Assembly: GCA_035693105.1 (NCBI GenBank)
Contig: DASSHC010000352.1
Span: 1-26,232, forward strand
From: DASSHC01 sp035693105
Lineage (GTDB): Bacteria; Chloroflexota; Chloroflexia; Thermomicrobiales; Thermomicrobiaceae
Length of the DNA stretch: 26,232 nt
Direction: 5' to 3'
Each line of letters starts with the position of its first letter. Position 1 is the first letter of the stretch. Made by a program: the position numbers and the translations under genes. Below, in pieces: positions 6,737 to 14,909 of the stretch. The notes beneath the pieces were generated by a model. It was not told the origin of the DNA and ran no database searches. It saw nothing but the letters and a program-made list of their open reading frames with translations.

Positions 6737-6765
6737 GACGGGCCCTCTCCCCAACCCGGACGGAG

Positions 6766-6848
6766 CCTCTCCCAATGCTGGGAGAAGGGCTTACGAAGTC
6801 TGATCGTAACCAACGCCCCTTCTCCCAGCATTGGGAGAAGGGGCGGGG
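6766..6848. repeat. Large inverted repeat after metY (dispersed family B)
   Basis: TCTCCCAATGCTGGGAGAAG (start of the arm 6768-6789) is perfectly complementary over 22 bases to 6817-6838, with 27 bases between. Each arm is itself partly palindromic (CTCCCA...TGGGAG). Related C/G-rich palindromes lie at 7923-8089, 21050-21095 and 25862-25900. It may terminate the metXY transcript, although there is no T-tract. Confidence 0.75.
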
Positions 6849-6922
6849 GGATGAGGGCCCAACCCGCGCTATACTCGCCGCGAGCGCATCCGAGGACGAG
6901 TGGCCAACAGAGGGAGTGGGCG

Positions 6923-7921
6923 ATGAGCAAGCGCGTGGTGGTGTACGGGCAGTTCACCGAGGATCTGGAGACCGAACGCGGCATCCTGGAGCCGATCGGC
7001 GTCGAGTTGATCGACGCGCGCCAGCTCGATGAGCCGCAGCTACGTGAGGCATTCCGCACCGCCGACGCCGTCCTCTTCCGGCGTGGGCGCGTCACGCGCG
7101 AGCACATCGACCAGATGGGGCAGTGCACGATCATCTGCACCTACGCCGCCGGCTACGACCACATCGACGTCGAGGCCGCCAGCGCCAAGGGGATCATGGT
7201 CGCCAACACCCCCGGCTACGGCAACGACGAGGTCGCCGACCACGCCCTGACCCTCCTCTTCGCCCTGACGCGGCGGCTGGTGCCGCAGGTGCTCGACATG
7301 GCGGCTGCCGTCGAGCGCGGCGACATCGCCAGCGCCTGGAACCACTTCCCCTACACCCCGATCCGCCGCATTCGCGGGCAGACGATGGGCATCATCGGCC
7401 TGGGGCGGATCGGCAAGACGACAGCCTGGAAGGCGCAGGGGCTGGGGATGAACGTCATCGCCCACGACCCCTACGTGCCCGAGGAGGTCGCGGCCGAGCG
7501 CGGCGTGCCGCTGGTCCCGCTCGATGAACTGCTGCGCAGGGCGGATTATGTCGTGATCCACGCGCTGCTGACACCCGAGACGAACAAGCTGATCGGCGCC
7601 CGCGAGCTGGCGCTGATGAAGCCGAGCGCCTACCTGATCAACGTGGCGCGCGGTAAGATCGTCGACCACGCGGCGCTAGTCGCGGCGCTGCAGGCGGGCC
7701 GGATCGCCGGCGCCGGGCTGGACGTGGTCGAGACCGAACCGCCGCCGGTCGAGCTGCTGCGTGAACTCATTCAGTTCCCAAATGTGCTGGTCACGCCGCA
7801 CAATGCCTGGTACTCGGAGGAGTCGATCACCGACCGCGAGCGCATCGCCGCCGAGAACGTGCGCGAGGCGCTGCAGGGCGGCATCCCCGAGGCCGTGGTG
7901 AACCGCGCGGCGTTTACGTAA
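6923..7921 (+). CDS. D-isomer-specific 2-hydroxyacid dehydrogenase
   Basis: A 332-aa NAD-dependent oxidoreductase. The ATG at 6923 follows AGGGAG (6911-6916); upstream in-frame codons lie in the repeat. The nucleotide-binding loop is MGIIGLGRIGKTTAW with Gly159-x-Gly161-x-x-Gly164, followed by the acidic residue in AHDPY. The catalytic triad is Arg243 (INVARGKIVD), Glu272 (DVVETEPP) and His293 (VTPHNAWYSEES). The order and spacing match the phosphoglycerate dehydrogenase/CtBP group, and the length fits a simple enzyme with no ACT domain. The substrate is not clear from sequence; candidates are glyoxylate/hydroxypyruvate-type 2-oxoacids. It stands alone between two repeat clusters, so it is probably its own transcription unit. 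Confidence 0.92.
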   Translation: MSKRVVVYGQFTEDLETERGILEPIGVELIDARQLDEPQLREAFRTADAVLFRRGRVTREHIDQMGQCTIICTYAAGYDHIDVEAASAKGIMVANTPGYGNDEVADHALTLLFALTRRLVPQVLDMAAAVERGDIASAWNHFPYTPIRRIRGQTMGIIGLGRIGKTTAWKAQGLGMNVIAHDPYVPEEVAAERGVPLVPLDELLRRADYVVIHALLTPETNKLIGARELALMKPSAYLINVARGKIVDHAALVAALQAGRIAGAGLDVVETEPPPVELLRELIQFPNVLVTPHNAWYSEESITDRERIAAENVREALQGGIPEAVVNRAAFT

Positions 7922-7922
7922 A

Positions 7923-8089
7923 AGCCCTCACCCCCGGCAGGAGTGCCAGCGCCCCCTCCCCTCTCCCGCGCGGAGAGGGGCGCTGCCCGTCGGTGGGACA
8001 TTGCGGTAGAGAAGTATCCCTACGCCCAACCATCGTCAGTAGCCACCTCCCCTCGCCCCCGCGGGGGAGAGGGGCAGGGGGTGAGGGCT
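7923..8089. terminator. Nested palindromes (family B) between convergent genes
   Basis: AGCCCTCACCCCC (7923-7935) is perfectly complementary to GGGGGTGAGGGCT (8077-8089), enclosing two hairpins. One is CCCCTCTCC (7958-7966)/GGAGAGGGG (7972-7980). The other is centred near 8061 (CCCCC-GC-GGGGG). The block begins directly after the dehydrogenase stop and ends just before the convergent HAD gene stop, so a bidirectional terminator is plausible. There is no T-tract. Confidence 0.55.
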
Positions 8090-8091
8090 CG

Positions 8092-8769
8092 CTACAACCC
8101 CACCACCCCCGGCAGAGCCGCGATGCTCGGCAGCAGGTGCGTGTGCGGTGTCGCGCCGAGCGTGGCCACGCCGTGCGCGCCGGAGAGGACACCGATCACC
8201 CAGCCGGCGCGGGCGTTATTGCCCGCTTGCAGGTCGAGCGGCGTGTCGCCGGCCACCGCCACGCGCGCGATGTCGCCCACCTCGAGCGCCATCATGGCCT
8301 GGTAGATCAGGAAGGGCGCCGGGCGGCCGAGCGGCGCGTCCTCGGCAGCCAGCGTGACGTCGAAGAGTTCCTGCCAGCCGAGTCGCCCGACCAGGAGGTT
8401 CAGTAGCTCGCGGTTGAAGCCGGTGGTCAGCGCCAGCCTGACGCCCGCCTGCTGGAGCCGCCGCAACGCCGCCTCGGCCCCCGGCACCTCGCGCACCTCG
8501 CCGCTCGCGTATTCGTCGCGCAGCGCCGCCTCGAAGGCCGCCAGCGCCTCGATCGCCACGGCGGGCGCCTGTGCCGGCGGCAGCGCGCGGCCCGCCAGTT
8601 CCTCGAAGACGGCGCGCTTGCTGGCGCCGCGCCGCGCCGCCAGGTCATCCTCGCTGAACGGGATCTCGAAGCGGGTCAGCGTGCTGCGGTAGGCGCTGAG
8701 CACCGCGCCGGCATCCTCCATCGTCGTGCCGGCGAAGTCGGACACGAGCAAGTCGAGTGGTCGCGTCAT
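8092..8769 (-). CDS. Phosphonatase-like HAD-superfamily hydrolase
   Basis: A 225-aa HAD hydrolase. The N-terminal motif VSDFAGTTMEDAG carries nucleophile Asp11 with Ala13 at the +2 position. DxAGTT is the signature of phosphonoacetaldehyde hydrolase (PhnX) and the 'phosphonatase-like' group, rather than the usual DxDGT. Lys51 (RRGASKRAVF) lies in the cap where PhnX has its Schiff-base lysine. Motif II is LALTTGFNR, and motif IV is VAVAGDTPLDLQAG with the acidic metal residues. It is shorter than true PhnX (about 265 aa), so activity on phosphonoacetaldehyde is not assured. Its ATG overlaps the stop of the upstream M20 gene by one base, indicating translational coupling. Confidence 0.88.
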   Translation of the reverse strand: MTRPLDLLVSDFAGTTMEDAGAVLSAYRSTLTRFEIPFSEDDLAARRGASKRAVFEELAGRALPPAQAPAVAIEALAAFEAALRDEYASGEVREVPGAEAALRRLQQAGVRLALTTGFNRELLNLLVGRLGWQELFDVTLAAEDAPLGRPAPFLIYQAMMALEVGDIARVAVAGDTPLDLQAGNNARAGWVIGVLSGAHGVATLGATPHTHLLPSIAALPGVVGL

Positions 8770-9992
8770 CAGGCCGCTCCTCGATCAAACGCTTCGTCCA
8801 CGCGCAGCAGCGCGGCGAGCAGCGCCTCCACGGCCAGCACGCACTGCTCCGGGCTGGTGTACTCGTCGGGCGAGTGCGAGATGCCGCCCAGGCTCGGCGC
8901 GAAGAGCATCGCCTCCGGCGCCAGTGCCGCCATCGACATCGCGTCGTGGCCGGCGCCGCTGCTCATGCGCAGCACGGCCAGCCCCTCGCCTTCACAGGCG
9001 GCCGCCAGCAGCTCGACCAGCCGCTGATCCGATGGCACCGCCGCCTTGCGGGTGAGCGGCGCCAGCTCGCCGCCTCCGGTCGCGGCCAGTTCGACCAGCT
9101 CCTGCTGGGCGGCGTCGAGCACGACCTCATCCATGCCGCGCAGCTCGACCGACAGCGTGACCGCGCCGGGGATCACGTTCGAGGCGCCAGGGAAGACGGT
9201 CAGCGTGCCGACCGTGCCGACGATGCCGTGGCTGTCGGCGACGTCGCGCACCGCCAGCACATAGGGCGCGGCCTTGACCAGCGCGTCGTCGCGCTGCTCC
9301 ATCGGCGTCGTACCGGCGTGGTTGGCGAAGCCCTGGAAGTGGGCACGGTAGCGCCGGATGCCGACGATCCCCTCGACCACGCCGATCGGGATGCGCCCGG
9401 ACGCCAGCCGGCCGCCCTGCTCGACGTGCAGTTCAAGATAGGCCGCCAGGCTCCCCGGCGGGCGCGCCGCTTGCAGCAGCCCCTCGGGATCGATCCCGGC
9501 CGCGCGCATGTGCTCGGCCACAATGCGCCCGTCGTCGGCACGCTGGTCGAGCGTGGCCGGCAACAGCAGCCCGGCCATCGCGCGGCTGCCCAGCGTGCCG
9601 GAGACGACGGCCTCCTCCGACTGGAAGTTGATAACCTCCAGCGGGTGGCGCAGCCGCACCCTGGACTGCCGCAGCGCGCGGGCGCAGGCCAGCGCCCCGA
9701 GCACGCCGAGCGCGCCGTCGAAGCGGCCGCCGTTGGGCACGGTGTCGGTATGCGAGCCGAGCGCGATCGGAGGCAGTACTTCGCGGCCCGGATAGCGCCC
9801 GATGCTGTTCCCGGCCGGATCGATCTCCAGCTCCAGCCCCAGCTCGCGCAGGCGCTGGTTGACCCAGGCGCGCCCCTCGCGGTCCGCCTCGCTGAAGGCC
9901 ACCCGGTTGACGCCGCCGTCGGGGTTAGCGCCGATCTGAGCCAGCTCGTCGAGATCGCGCAGCAGCGCCTCGCCGTCGATCTTCAGCTTCAT
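8769..9992 (-). CDS. M20 family amidohydrolase (N-carbamoyl-L-amino-acid hydrolase / allantoate amidohydrolase type)
   Basis: A 407-aa dinuclear metal hydrolase. ALGSHTDTVPNGGRFDGALG provides metal ligands His81 and Asp92. NFQSEEAVVSGTLGSRAMAG holds the catalytic/bridging glutamates (126-127). LHVEQGGRL and MSSGAGHDAMSMA are typical of the HyuC/AllC subgroup, which hydrolyses N-carbamoyl amino acids, ureidoglycolate-type compounds or allantoate. The start at 9992 is preceded by GAGGGCGGG; a much longer in-frame extension crosses the promoter region. The following HAD gene overlaps by one base. A canonical -35 (TTGACA) lies about 70 bases upstream on the same strand. Exact substrate is unresolved, and no other purine or hydantoin genes are adjacent. 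Confidence 0.9.
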   Translation of the reverse strand: MKLKIDGEALLRDLDELAQIGANPDGGVNRVAFSEADREGRAWVNQRLRELGLELEIDPAGNSIGRYPGREVLPPIALGSHTDTVPNGGRFDGALGVLGALACARALRQSRVRLRHPLEVINFQSEEAVVSGTLGSRAMAGLLLPATLDQRADDGRIVAEHMRAAGIDPEGLLQAARPPGSLAAYLELHVEQGGRLASGRIPIGVVEGIVGIRRYRAHFQGFANHAGTTPMEQRDDALVKAAPYVLAVRDVADSHGIVGTVGTLTVFPGASNVIPGAVTLSVELRGMDEVVLDAAQQELVELAATGGGELAPLTRKAAVPSDQRLVELLAAACEGEGLAVLRMSSGAGHDAMSMAALAPEAMLFAPSLGGISHSPDEYTSPEQCVLAVEALLAALLRVDEAFDRGAA

Positions 9993-10036
9993 CCCGCCCT
10001 CGCCTGCCTCTCCCGCATTCGCCGGTCTCCACCGGG

Positions 10037-10064
10037 AGTCTAGAGGGCCCGCCCGCGCTGTCAA
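10037..10064 (-). promoter_or_regulatory. Predicted promoter of the M20-HAD operon
   Basis: On the minus strand TTGACA (10064-10059) is followed after 16 bases by TAGACT (10042-10037). The -35 is consensus and the -10 matches four of six. Transcription would start near 10030, about 38 bases before the start codon. Confidence 0.6.
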
Positions 10065-10077
10065 GTTCTCGGGAGAT

Positions 10078-10097
10078 GTTCCCGCGCGCCCGGGAAC
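10078..10097. promoter_or_regulatory. Perfect inverted repeat, possible operator
   Basis: GTTCCCG (10078-10084) and CGGGAAC (10091-10097) are perfect reverse complements with a 6-base spacer. The repeat lies just upstream of the -35 of the minus-strand promoter, in the space shared with the divergent membrane protein gene. It could be a regulator-binding site; the regulator is not identifiable. Confidence 0.4.
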
Positions 10098-10192
10098 GGC
10101 GCCTCTATCGTCCCGGGATGCCGGAACACTAGAGTCGAGACATCGAGCGGTGCCCGTGGGGGCGCCGGAGTGGAGGAAGCGGAGGTTCCGAG

Positions 10193-10606
10193 ATGACTCG
10201 CGAACGCTGGATCGGACTGCTCTTGGCCGTCGTGGCGGCACTGCTGGCGATCTACGCCGTCTACGGTGACAGCAGCGCGCCGCAGAACCAAAAGGACAGC
10301 CTCAAGATCGTGGTGCCCTTCGTGCTGGTGATGGCCGCGCTCGTCTTCGGCCTCTTGGTGCCCTGGGCCGAGAAGCGCTCACCGGCCAAGGCCGGCCTGA
10401 TCGTCAGCATTCTCGGCTTCCTCTCGATCGCGGCCTTCTGGAGTGGATTGCCGGTCGTGCTCGGCGGCGCGGGGGCGACACTCGGCCTGAGCAGCCGCGA
10501 ATCCGCCGCCAGCCGCGGTGGCAAGGCGACGGCGGCGATCGCGGTGGGCTCCGTGGCAGCCATCCTCAGCATCGTCATTGTCGTCGTGGGGAATGCCCTC
10601 CACTAG
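10193..10606 (+). CDS. Small four-helix membrane protein of unknown function
   Basis: A 137-aa protein with GGAGG about ten bases before the ATG at 10193. Four hydrophobic segments can be seen at about residues 7-25, 39-60, 67-99 and 113-136, separated by short polar loops (DSSAPQNQKDS, EKRSPAK, SSRESAASRGGK). The layout resembles DUF4190-like or small integral membrane proteins that fill in after cell-envelope genes, but no specific family is recognised. It is divergent from the M20 operon and 128 bases upstream of the sensor kinase gene on the same strand. A link with the kinase is possible but unproven. Confidence 0.8.
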   Translation: MTRERWIGLLLAVVAALLAIYAVYGDSSAPQNQKDSLKIVVPFVLVMAALVFGLLVPWAEKRSPAKAGLIVSILGFLSIAAFWSGLPVVLGGAGATLGLSSRESAASRGGKATAAIAVGSVAAILSIVIVVVGNALH

Positions 10607-10734
10607 GATCTCGCGCCACGCCGATGCCGGAGCCGGTCGTCGTCGAATGACGACCGGCTCACGCAGCGAGCCACGAATTGCTACACTCCGTCCCACCTGG
10701 TTCGGCGCCAAGACGTACCGCAGAGGAGCGCGGG

Positions 10735-12861
10735 GTGGCCTCACTTTCGGCAATAACCGACACGAGCGCCGGCAGCGGCAGCCCGGCCCGGTTGCGCGGC
10801 CGCACGCTGACGCTCGCCCACGGCGCCTGGCTGCTCTGCGCGGGCCTGTCGCTGGCGCTCTTCGTCGCCAGCCTGCCGACCTACTACACCCGCCAACTCG
10901 CCTACCAGGGCGACCACCAGCACGCGCCGGCCGCCGTGCACGCCGGACTGGAGCAACTCGGCATCTCGCCCACACTCTACGTCCAGATCGGACTCGTGCC
11001 GCTCATCCTCGTGGTTGCCGTCTTCGTCGCGGTGGGCGCGATCATCTTCTGGCGTAAGCGCGATAATCCAGCGATGCTCTACATCTCACTCACCCTGGTC
11101 GTCTTCGGCGCCATCTGGCCCAACACGATGGACGACCTGGCCAGCGCCCACCCGCTACTGACCGAGCCCGAGCGGCTGGTGAACGCCATCGGCTTCGGCG
11201 GCTTCTTCGCCCTTTGCTACCTCTTTCCGGACGGCCGCTTCGTGCCGCGCTGGAGCCGCTGGGTCTGCCTGGGCTGGGCCGCGTTCGAGGTATTTACCCT
11301 GTGGCCGCTCCCGGCTCCTCCCAATTTCGGCCCGGCCCAGCCGCTGGTCGTGGCGCTACTGGTCCTCCTCTTCCCCGGCACCATGCTCTACGCCCAGATC
11401 CACCGCTACCGCCGCGAGTCGACTCCGACCCAGCGGCAGCAGCTCAAATGGGTCAGCTTCGCGCTGGTCCTGGTTCTGGTGAGCTTTGTCCTGACCGGGC
11501 TGGCCGGGGAGCTGCCGGTCGTCAACCGCCCCGGCGTGCCGGCCGCGCTCTACGACGTCGCCAGCGATTTTGTCTATACCTTCGTCTTCATGCTGGTCCC
11601 GGTCGCCATCGGTCTGGCGGTGCTGCGTCACCGGCTGTGGGACATCGATCCGATCATCAACCACACGCTGGTCTACGGCGGGCTGACGACCGCGGTCGTC
11701 GCGCTGTATGTGCTGGTGGTGGCCGAGCTGGGCGTCATCTTCGGCACCGGCGGCAATCTGCTCTTCTCGCTGATCGCCACCGGCCTGGTCGCCGTCATCT
11801 TCCAGCCGCTGCGGCTTCACCTGCAGCGCGGCGCCAACCGCCTGGTCTATGGCGAGCGCGACGACCCCTACCGCGTCCTCTCGCGGCTCGGCCAGCGGCT
11901 CGACAGCACGCTGGCGCCGGAGGCGTTGCTGCCGGCCGTGGTGCAGACGGTCTGTGAGGCATTGAGACTCCCCTACGCGGCGGTGGCGCTGCGCCAGGGT
12001 GAGGACTACGTGCCAGCGGCGGCGGCGGGGTCGCCGGTGCCCGGACTCCTCTGCCTGCCCCTGGTCTACCAGCAGGAGCCGGTCGGGCAGCTCTGGCTGG
12101 CGCCTCGTGCGCCCGGCGAGCAATTCAGCGTGGACGACTGGCGCCTGCTCGACGACCTGGCGCGGCAGATCAGCGCCGCCGCCCAAGCGGTCCACCTGGC
12201 CCGGTCGCTGCAGCGCTCGCGCGAGCAACTGGTGACGGCGCGCGAGGAGGAGCGGCGCCGCCTGCGCCGCGACCTGCACGACGGCCTCGGTCCGCGACTC
12301 GCCAGCCTGACCATGCGCCTGGAGACGGCGCGCGGCCAGCTCGGCGCCGATCCCGCCGCCGATGCCCTCCTGGCCGACCTGGCATTGCGCGCCCAGGAGG
12401 CCGTGGCCGACATCCGCCGTCTGGTCTACCAGCTGCGGCCCCCCGCGCTCGACGAGTTGGGATTGGTCTCGGCGCTGCACGAGACCGCGCTCCTCGCCGG
12501 CGTGCCGCTGGCGGTCGAGGCGCCCGAGCCGCTTCCACCGCTCCCCGCCGCGGTCGAAGTCGCTGCCTTTCGCATCGGTCAGGAGGCGCTGACCAACACC
12601 GCCCGGTACGCCGGTGCCGGCTCCTGCCGGCTGCGGCTGGCGCTGGGGCCGGTCGACAGCATCGCATCGCTGACACTGGAGGTGGCCGACGACGGACGCG
12701 GCATCGCGCCGGAGAAGCGCCTGGGCGTCGGGCTGCTCTCGATGCGCGAGCGGGCCGAGGAGCTCGGCGGCCGGTTGACCATCGAGAGCGGACCTGGGGG
12801 CACGACGGTGCGCGCCGTGCTTCCTTGCGCTGTGGGGCGGGTGCCGAACGAGGGAGTCTAA
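10735..12861 (+). CDS. Membrane-bound NarL-type sensor histidine kinase with GAF-like domain
   Basis: A 708-aa protein starting at GTG 10735, with AGAGGAG just upstream. The first about 370 residues hold many hydrophobic helices, including LRHRLWDIDPIINHTLVYGG, a segment common in Chloroflexota kinases, which suggests a 7-8 TM sensor. One predicted outer loop after the first helix is about 45 residues long. A GAF-like domain follows (about 395-490), then a coiled helix (SREQLVTAREEERRRLRRDL) and the HisKA_3 dimerisation domain. Its phospho-acceptor is His515 in RRDLHDGLGPRLASL. The HATPase_c domain has Asn621 (EALTNTARYA), DDGRG at 652-656 and GLLSMRERAEELGG. The regulator gene begins 3 bases later, so they form a two-component pair. 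The signal is not evident. Confidence 0.93.
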   Translation: MASLSAITDTSAGSGSPARLRGRTLTLAHGAWLLCAGLSLALFVASLPTYYTRQLAYQGDHQHAPAAVHAGLEQLGISPTLYVQIGLVPLILVVAVFVAVGAIIFWRKRDNPAMLYISLTLVVFGAIWPNTMDDLASAHPLLTEPERLVNAIGFGGFFALCYLFPDGRFVPRWSRWVCLGWAAFEVFTLWPLPAPPNFGPAQPLVVALLVLLFPGTMLYAQIHRYRRESTPTQRQQLKWVSFALVLVLVSFVLTGLAGELPVVNRPGVPAALYDVASDFVYTFVFMLVPVAIGLAVLRHRLWDIDPIINHTLVYGGLTTAVVALYVLVVAELGVIFGTGGNLLFSLIATGLVAVIFQPLRLHLQRGANRLVYGERDDPYRVLSRLGQRLDSTLAPEALLPAVVQTVCEALRLPYAAVALRQGEDYVPAAAAGSPVPGLLCLPLVYQQEPVGQLWLAPRAPGEQFSVDDWRLLDDLARQISAAAQAVHLARSLQRSREQLVTAREEERRRLRRDLHDGLGPRLASLTMRLETARGQLGADPAADALLADLALRAQEAVADIRRLVYQLRPPALDELGLVSALHETALLAGVPLAVEAPEPLPPLPAAVEVAAFRIGQEALTNTARYAGAGSCRLRLALGPVDSIASLTLEVADDGRGIAPEKRLGVGLLSMRERAEELGGRLTIESGPGGTTVRAVLPCAVGRVPNEGV

Positions 12862-12863
12862 CC

Positions 12864-13514
12864 GTGCTGGACGAGCCGATTCGCGTCCTGGTGGCCGACG
12901 ACAACGCCGAGTTCCGCGAGGGGCTGGTCGGACTGCTGGCTAGTGCCGGGGGTCTTGAGGTCGTCGGCCAGGCGCGTGACGGCGACGAGGCGGTGCGGCT
13001 GGCCGCGCGGCTGCAGCCCGACGTGATCCTTATGGATCTCAAGATGCCGGGTCTCAACGGGATCGAGGCGACCAGGCGCATTACCGGCGCCAGCCCGCAC
13101 ATCGGCATTCTGGTGCTGACCATGTTCGACGACGACGACTCGGTCTTCGCCGCCATGCGCGCCGGGGCGCGCGGCTACCTGCTTAAGGGCGCGCTCAAGG
13201 CCGAAACGCTGCGCGCCATCCGCGCGGTCGCCAGCGGTGAGGCGATCTTCGGCCCGGCCATCGCCCGCCGCCTGAGCAGCCTCTTCGCCGCCCCGAAGCC
13301 CGGCCCGTTCCCAGAACTGACCGAACGCGAGCGCGACATCCTGGCGCTGCTGGCGCGCGGCCAGAGCAACCCCGCCATCGCCGCCCAGCTCGGACTCAGC
13401 GCCAAGACGGTCGCCAACTACGTGTCGACCATCCTGGCCAAGCTGCAGGTGGTCGACCGTGCCGAAGCCATCATCCGCGCACGCAACGCTGGGTTCGGAC
13501 GAGATGGCGGATAG
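12864..13514 (+). CDS. NarL/FixJ family response regulator
   Basis: A 216-aa protein starting at GTG 12864, three bases after the kinase stop and with AGGGAG inside the kinase's last codons. The receiver domain has the acidic pair in VLVADDNAEF, phospho-acceptor Asp58 (DVILMDLKMPGLNG), the Thr of LVLTMFDDD and Lys108 (YLLKGA). A linker leads to a LuxR-type helix-turn-helix, LTERERDILALLARGQSN...LGLSAKTVANYVSTILAKL. It should bind DNA as a phosphorylated dimer and activate transcription. Valine-alanine-asparagine-tyrosine replaces the common T-V-K-N-H in the recognition helix, a modest variation. Targets cannot be named, as no conserved operator was seen nearby. Confidence 0.95.
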   Translation: MLDEPIRVLVADDNAEFREGLVGLLASAGGLEVVGQARDGDEAVRLAARLQPDVILMDLKMPGLNGIEATRRITGASPHIGILVLTMFDDDDSVFAAMRAGARGYLLKGALKAETLRAIRAVASGEAIFGPAIARRLSSLFAAPKPGPFPELTERERDILALLARGQSNPAIAAQLGLSAKTVANYVSTILAKLQVVDRAEAIIRARNAGFGRDGG

Positions 13515-13554
13515 AGTGTGAGGTGGTCGAGGAGCATGCTTGCCGCGCCACCAT

Positions 13555-13670
13555 GGATCCCTCGACTCCGCTCGGGATGACAGGGAGAGGGAGTGGCGTA
13601 CCGGAGGATACAGGTCATCCTCGTACGCAACCTCCTGTTCCTGTCATCCTGAGCCACAGCGAAGGATCTC
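13555..13670. repeat. Inverted pair of dispersed family A repeats
   Basis: Unit 13555-13583 is identical to 2505-2533. Unit 13641-13670 (CTGTCATCCTGAGCCACAGC ...) closely matches the right arm at 741-770 in reverse. The pair sits between the response regulator gene and the convergent aminotransferase gene. Confidence 0.8.
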
Positions 13671-13717
13671 CCATCAGCCTGGGTCGGCACCCACCTTTGT
13701 CGTCAGTCCGCCGCGCC

Positions 13718-14878
13718 CTACTGGTCCAGCCCGGCCAGCAGGGCGCGCAGCCGCATCAGCCCTTCGGTGATGTCCTCGCGGCTGCTGGAGAAGGCGATGC
13801 GCACGTAGTTCTTGCCCGCCGGGCCGTACTCGGTCCCGGCACGGATCGCCACCCCCCGCTCCAGCGCGTCCGCTACCACCTGCTGGGCGGGCACGTCAGC
13901 ACCGTAGTGGAAGAACGTGTAGAAGGTGCCCTCCGGCGGGGTGAAGCTGACTCCCGGCACGTCGCCCATAAGCTGATTGACCAGCTCGCGCCGCGCCGCG
14001 TACTCGCGGCACATCTCTTCAGGCGCAGTGCTTGGGGTGGTGACGGCCGCCAGACCGGCGCGCTGCAGGGCCGAATTCAACGGCCCGGTAAAGGTGCGGT
14101 GGATGCGCGCGGCGGCGGCGGTCAGCGGGGCGGGCGCGGCCACGTAGCCCAGGCGCCAGCCGGTCATGGCGTAGGTCTTGGAGAAGGTCTGGCAGTAGAA
14201 GAGGCGCTCCCGCAACGACGCGATGGCCACGGTCGAGACGAACTCGACCCCGTCGTAGACGATGTTCTCGTAGGCCTCGTCCGCCAGCACCAGCAGATCG
14301 TGCTGCTCGGCCAGCCGCCCCAGCGCCTCCAGCTCTTCCGGCCGGTACACGATCCCGGTGGGGTTGTTGGGGTGGCAGAGGACGACCATGCGCGTCCCCG
14401 GCGCGGCGGCAGCCGTCTCCAGCGCGTCGAGGTCGAGGTGGAAATCCGGCCGCTGCGGCACGTAGACCGGCTCGGCGCCGGCCATCACCGCGGCGTCGGC
14501 GTACAGCGAATAGGTGGGGTTGGGCAGCAGCACGCGGTCGCCGGGGTTGAGCGCGCCGAGCATGGAGGACGTGACCGCCGCGCTGCCGCCGTGGGTCATC
14601 AGGATCTGCTCCGGCGCGAAGGCGGCGCCGGCCTGGCGCGAGAGCTGCTCGGCCAGCGCGGCGCGCAGCTCCGGGTCGCCCTGGTTGTCGGCGTAGTGGG
14701 TGTAGCCGCTCTGCACCGCCTCGATCAGCGCCTGACGAATATACTCTGGCGTGGCGAAGTCGGGGTCGCCCGAGTTGAGCTTGATGATTCCCGCGCCAGG
14801 GCGGCGCGCCGGCCGCTGCGACTGCGCGTTGATTCGCTGCACCATCTGTGACGGCGTGAAGCTGGTCGCGTGCTCCAT
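13718..14878 (-). CDS. Class I/II pyridoxal-phosphate aminotransferase
   Basis: A 386-aa fold-type I PLP enzyme. Visible marks are LNSGDPDFATPEYIRQA near the N-terminus, HGGSAAVTSSMLGALNPGD, CHPNNPTGIVY with Asn172, LADEAYENIVYDG with Asp200, and the Schiff-base Lys234 in TFSKTYAMTGWRLGYV. A C-terminal Arg in NYVRIAF binds the substrate carboxylate. It belongs to the aspartate/aromatic aminotransferase subgroup I-gamma (AspC/PatA-like). The ATG at 14878 is preceded by GGGAG at a longish distance, so the start is fairly but not fully sure. It is 31 bases downstream of the RraA-like gene and probably cotranscribed. The amino donor cannot be told from sequence. Confidence 0.92.
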   Translation of the reverse strand: MEHATSFTPSQMVQRINAQSQRPARRPGAGIIKLNSGDPDFATPEYIRQALIEAVQSGYTHYADNQGDPELRAALAEQLSRQAGAAFAPEQILMTHGGSAAVTSSMLGALNPGDRVLLPNPTYSLYADAAVMAGAEPVYVPQRPDFHLDLDALETAAAAPGTRMVVLCHPNNPTGIVYRPEELEALGRLAEQHDLLVLADEAYENIVYDGVEFVSTVAIASLRERLFYCQTFSKTYAMTGWRLGYVAAPAPLTAAAARIHRTFTGPLNSALQRAGLAAVTTPSTAPEEMCREYAARRELVNQLMGDVPGVSFTPPEGTFYTFFHYGADVPAQQVVADALERGVAIRAGTEYGPAGKNYVRIAFSSSREDITEGLMRLRALLAGLDQ

Positions 14879-14909
14879 AGCTGTTGCCTGCTCCCCCTCT
14901 ACCGCTGCT

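Noticed and set aside
8757..10043. Plus-strand open frame of 428 codons
   Set aside because: Antisense to the M20 amidohydrolase, whose metal motifs are clear.
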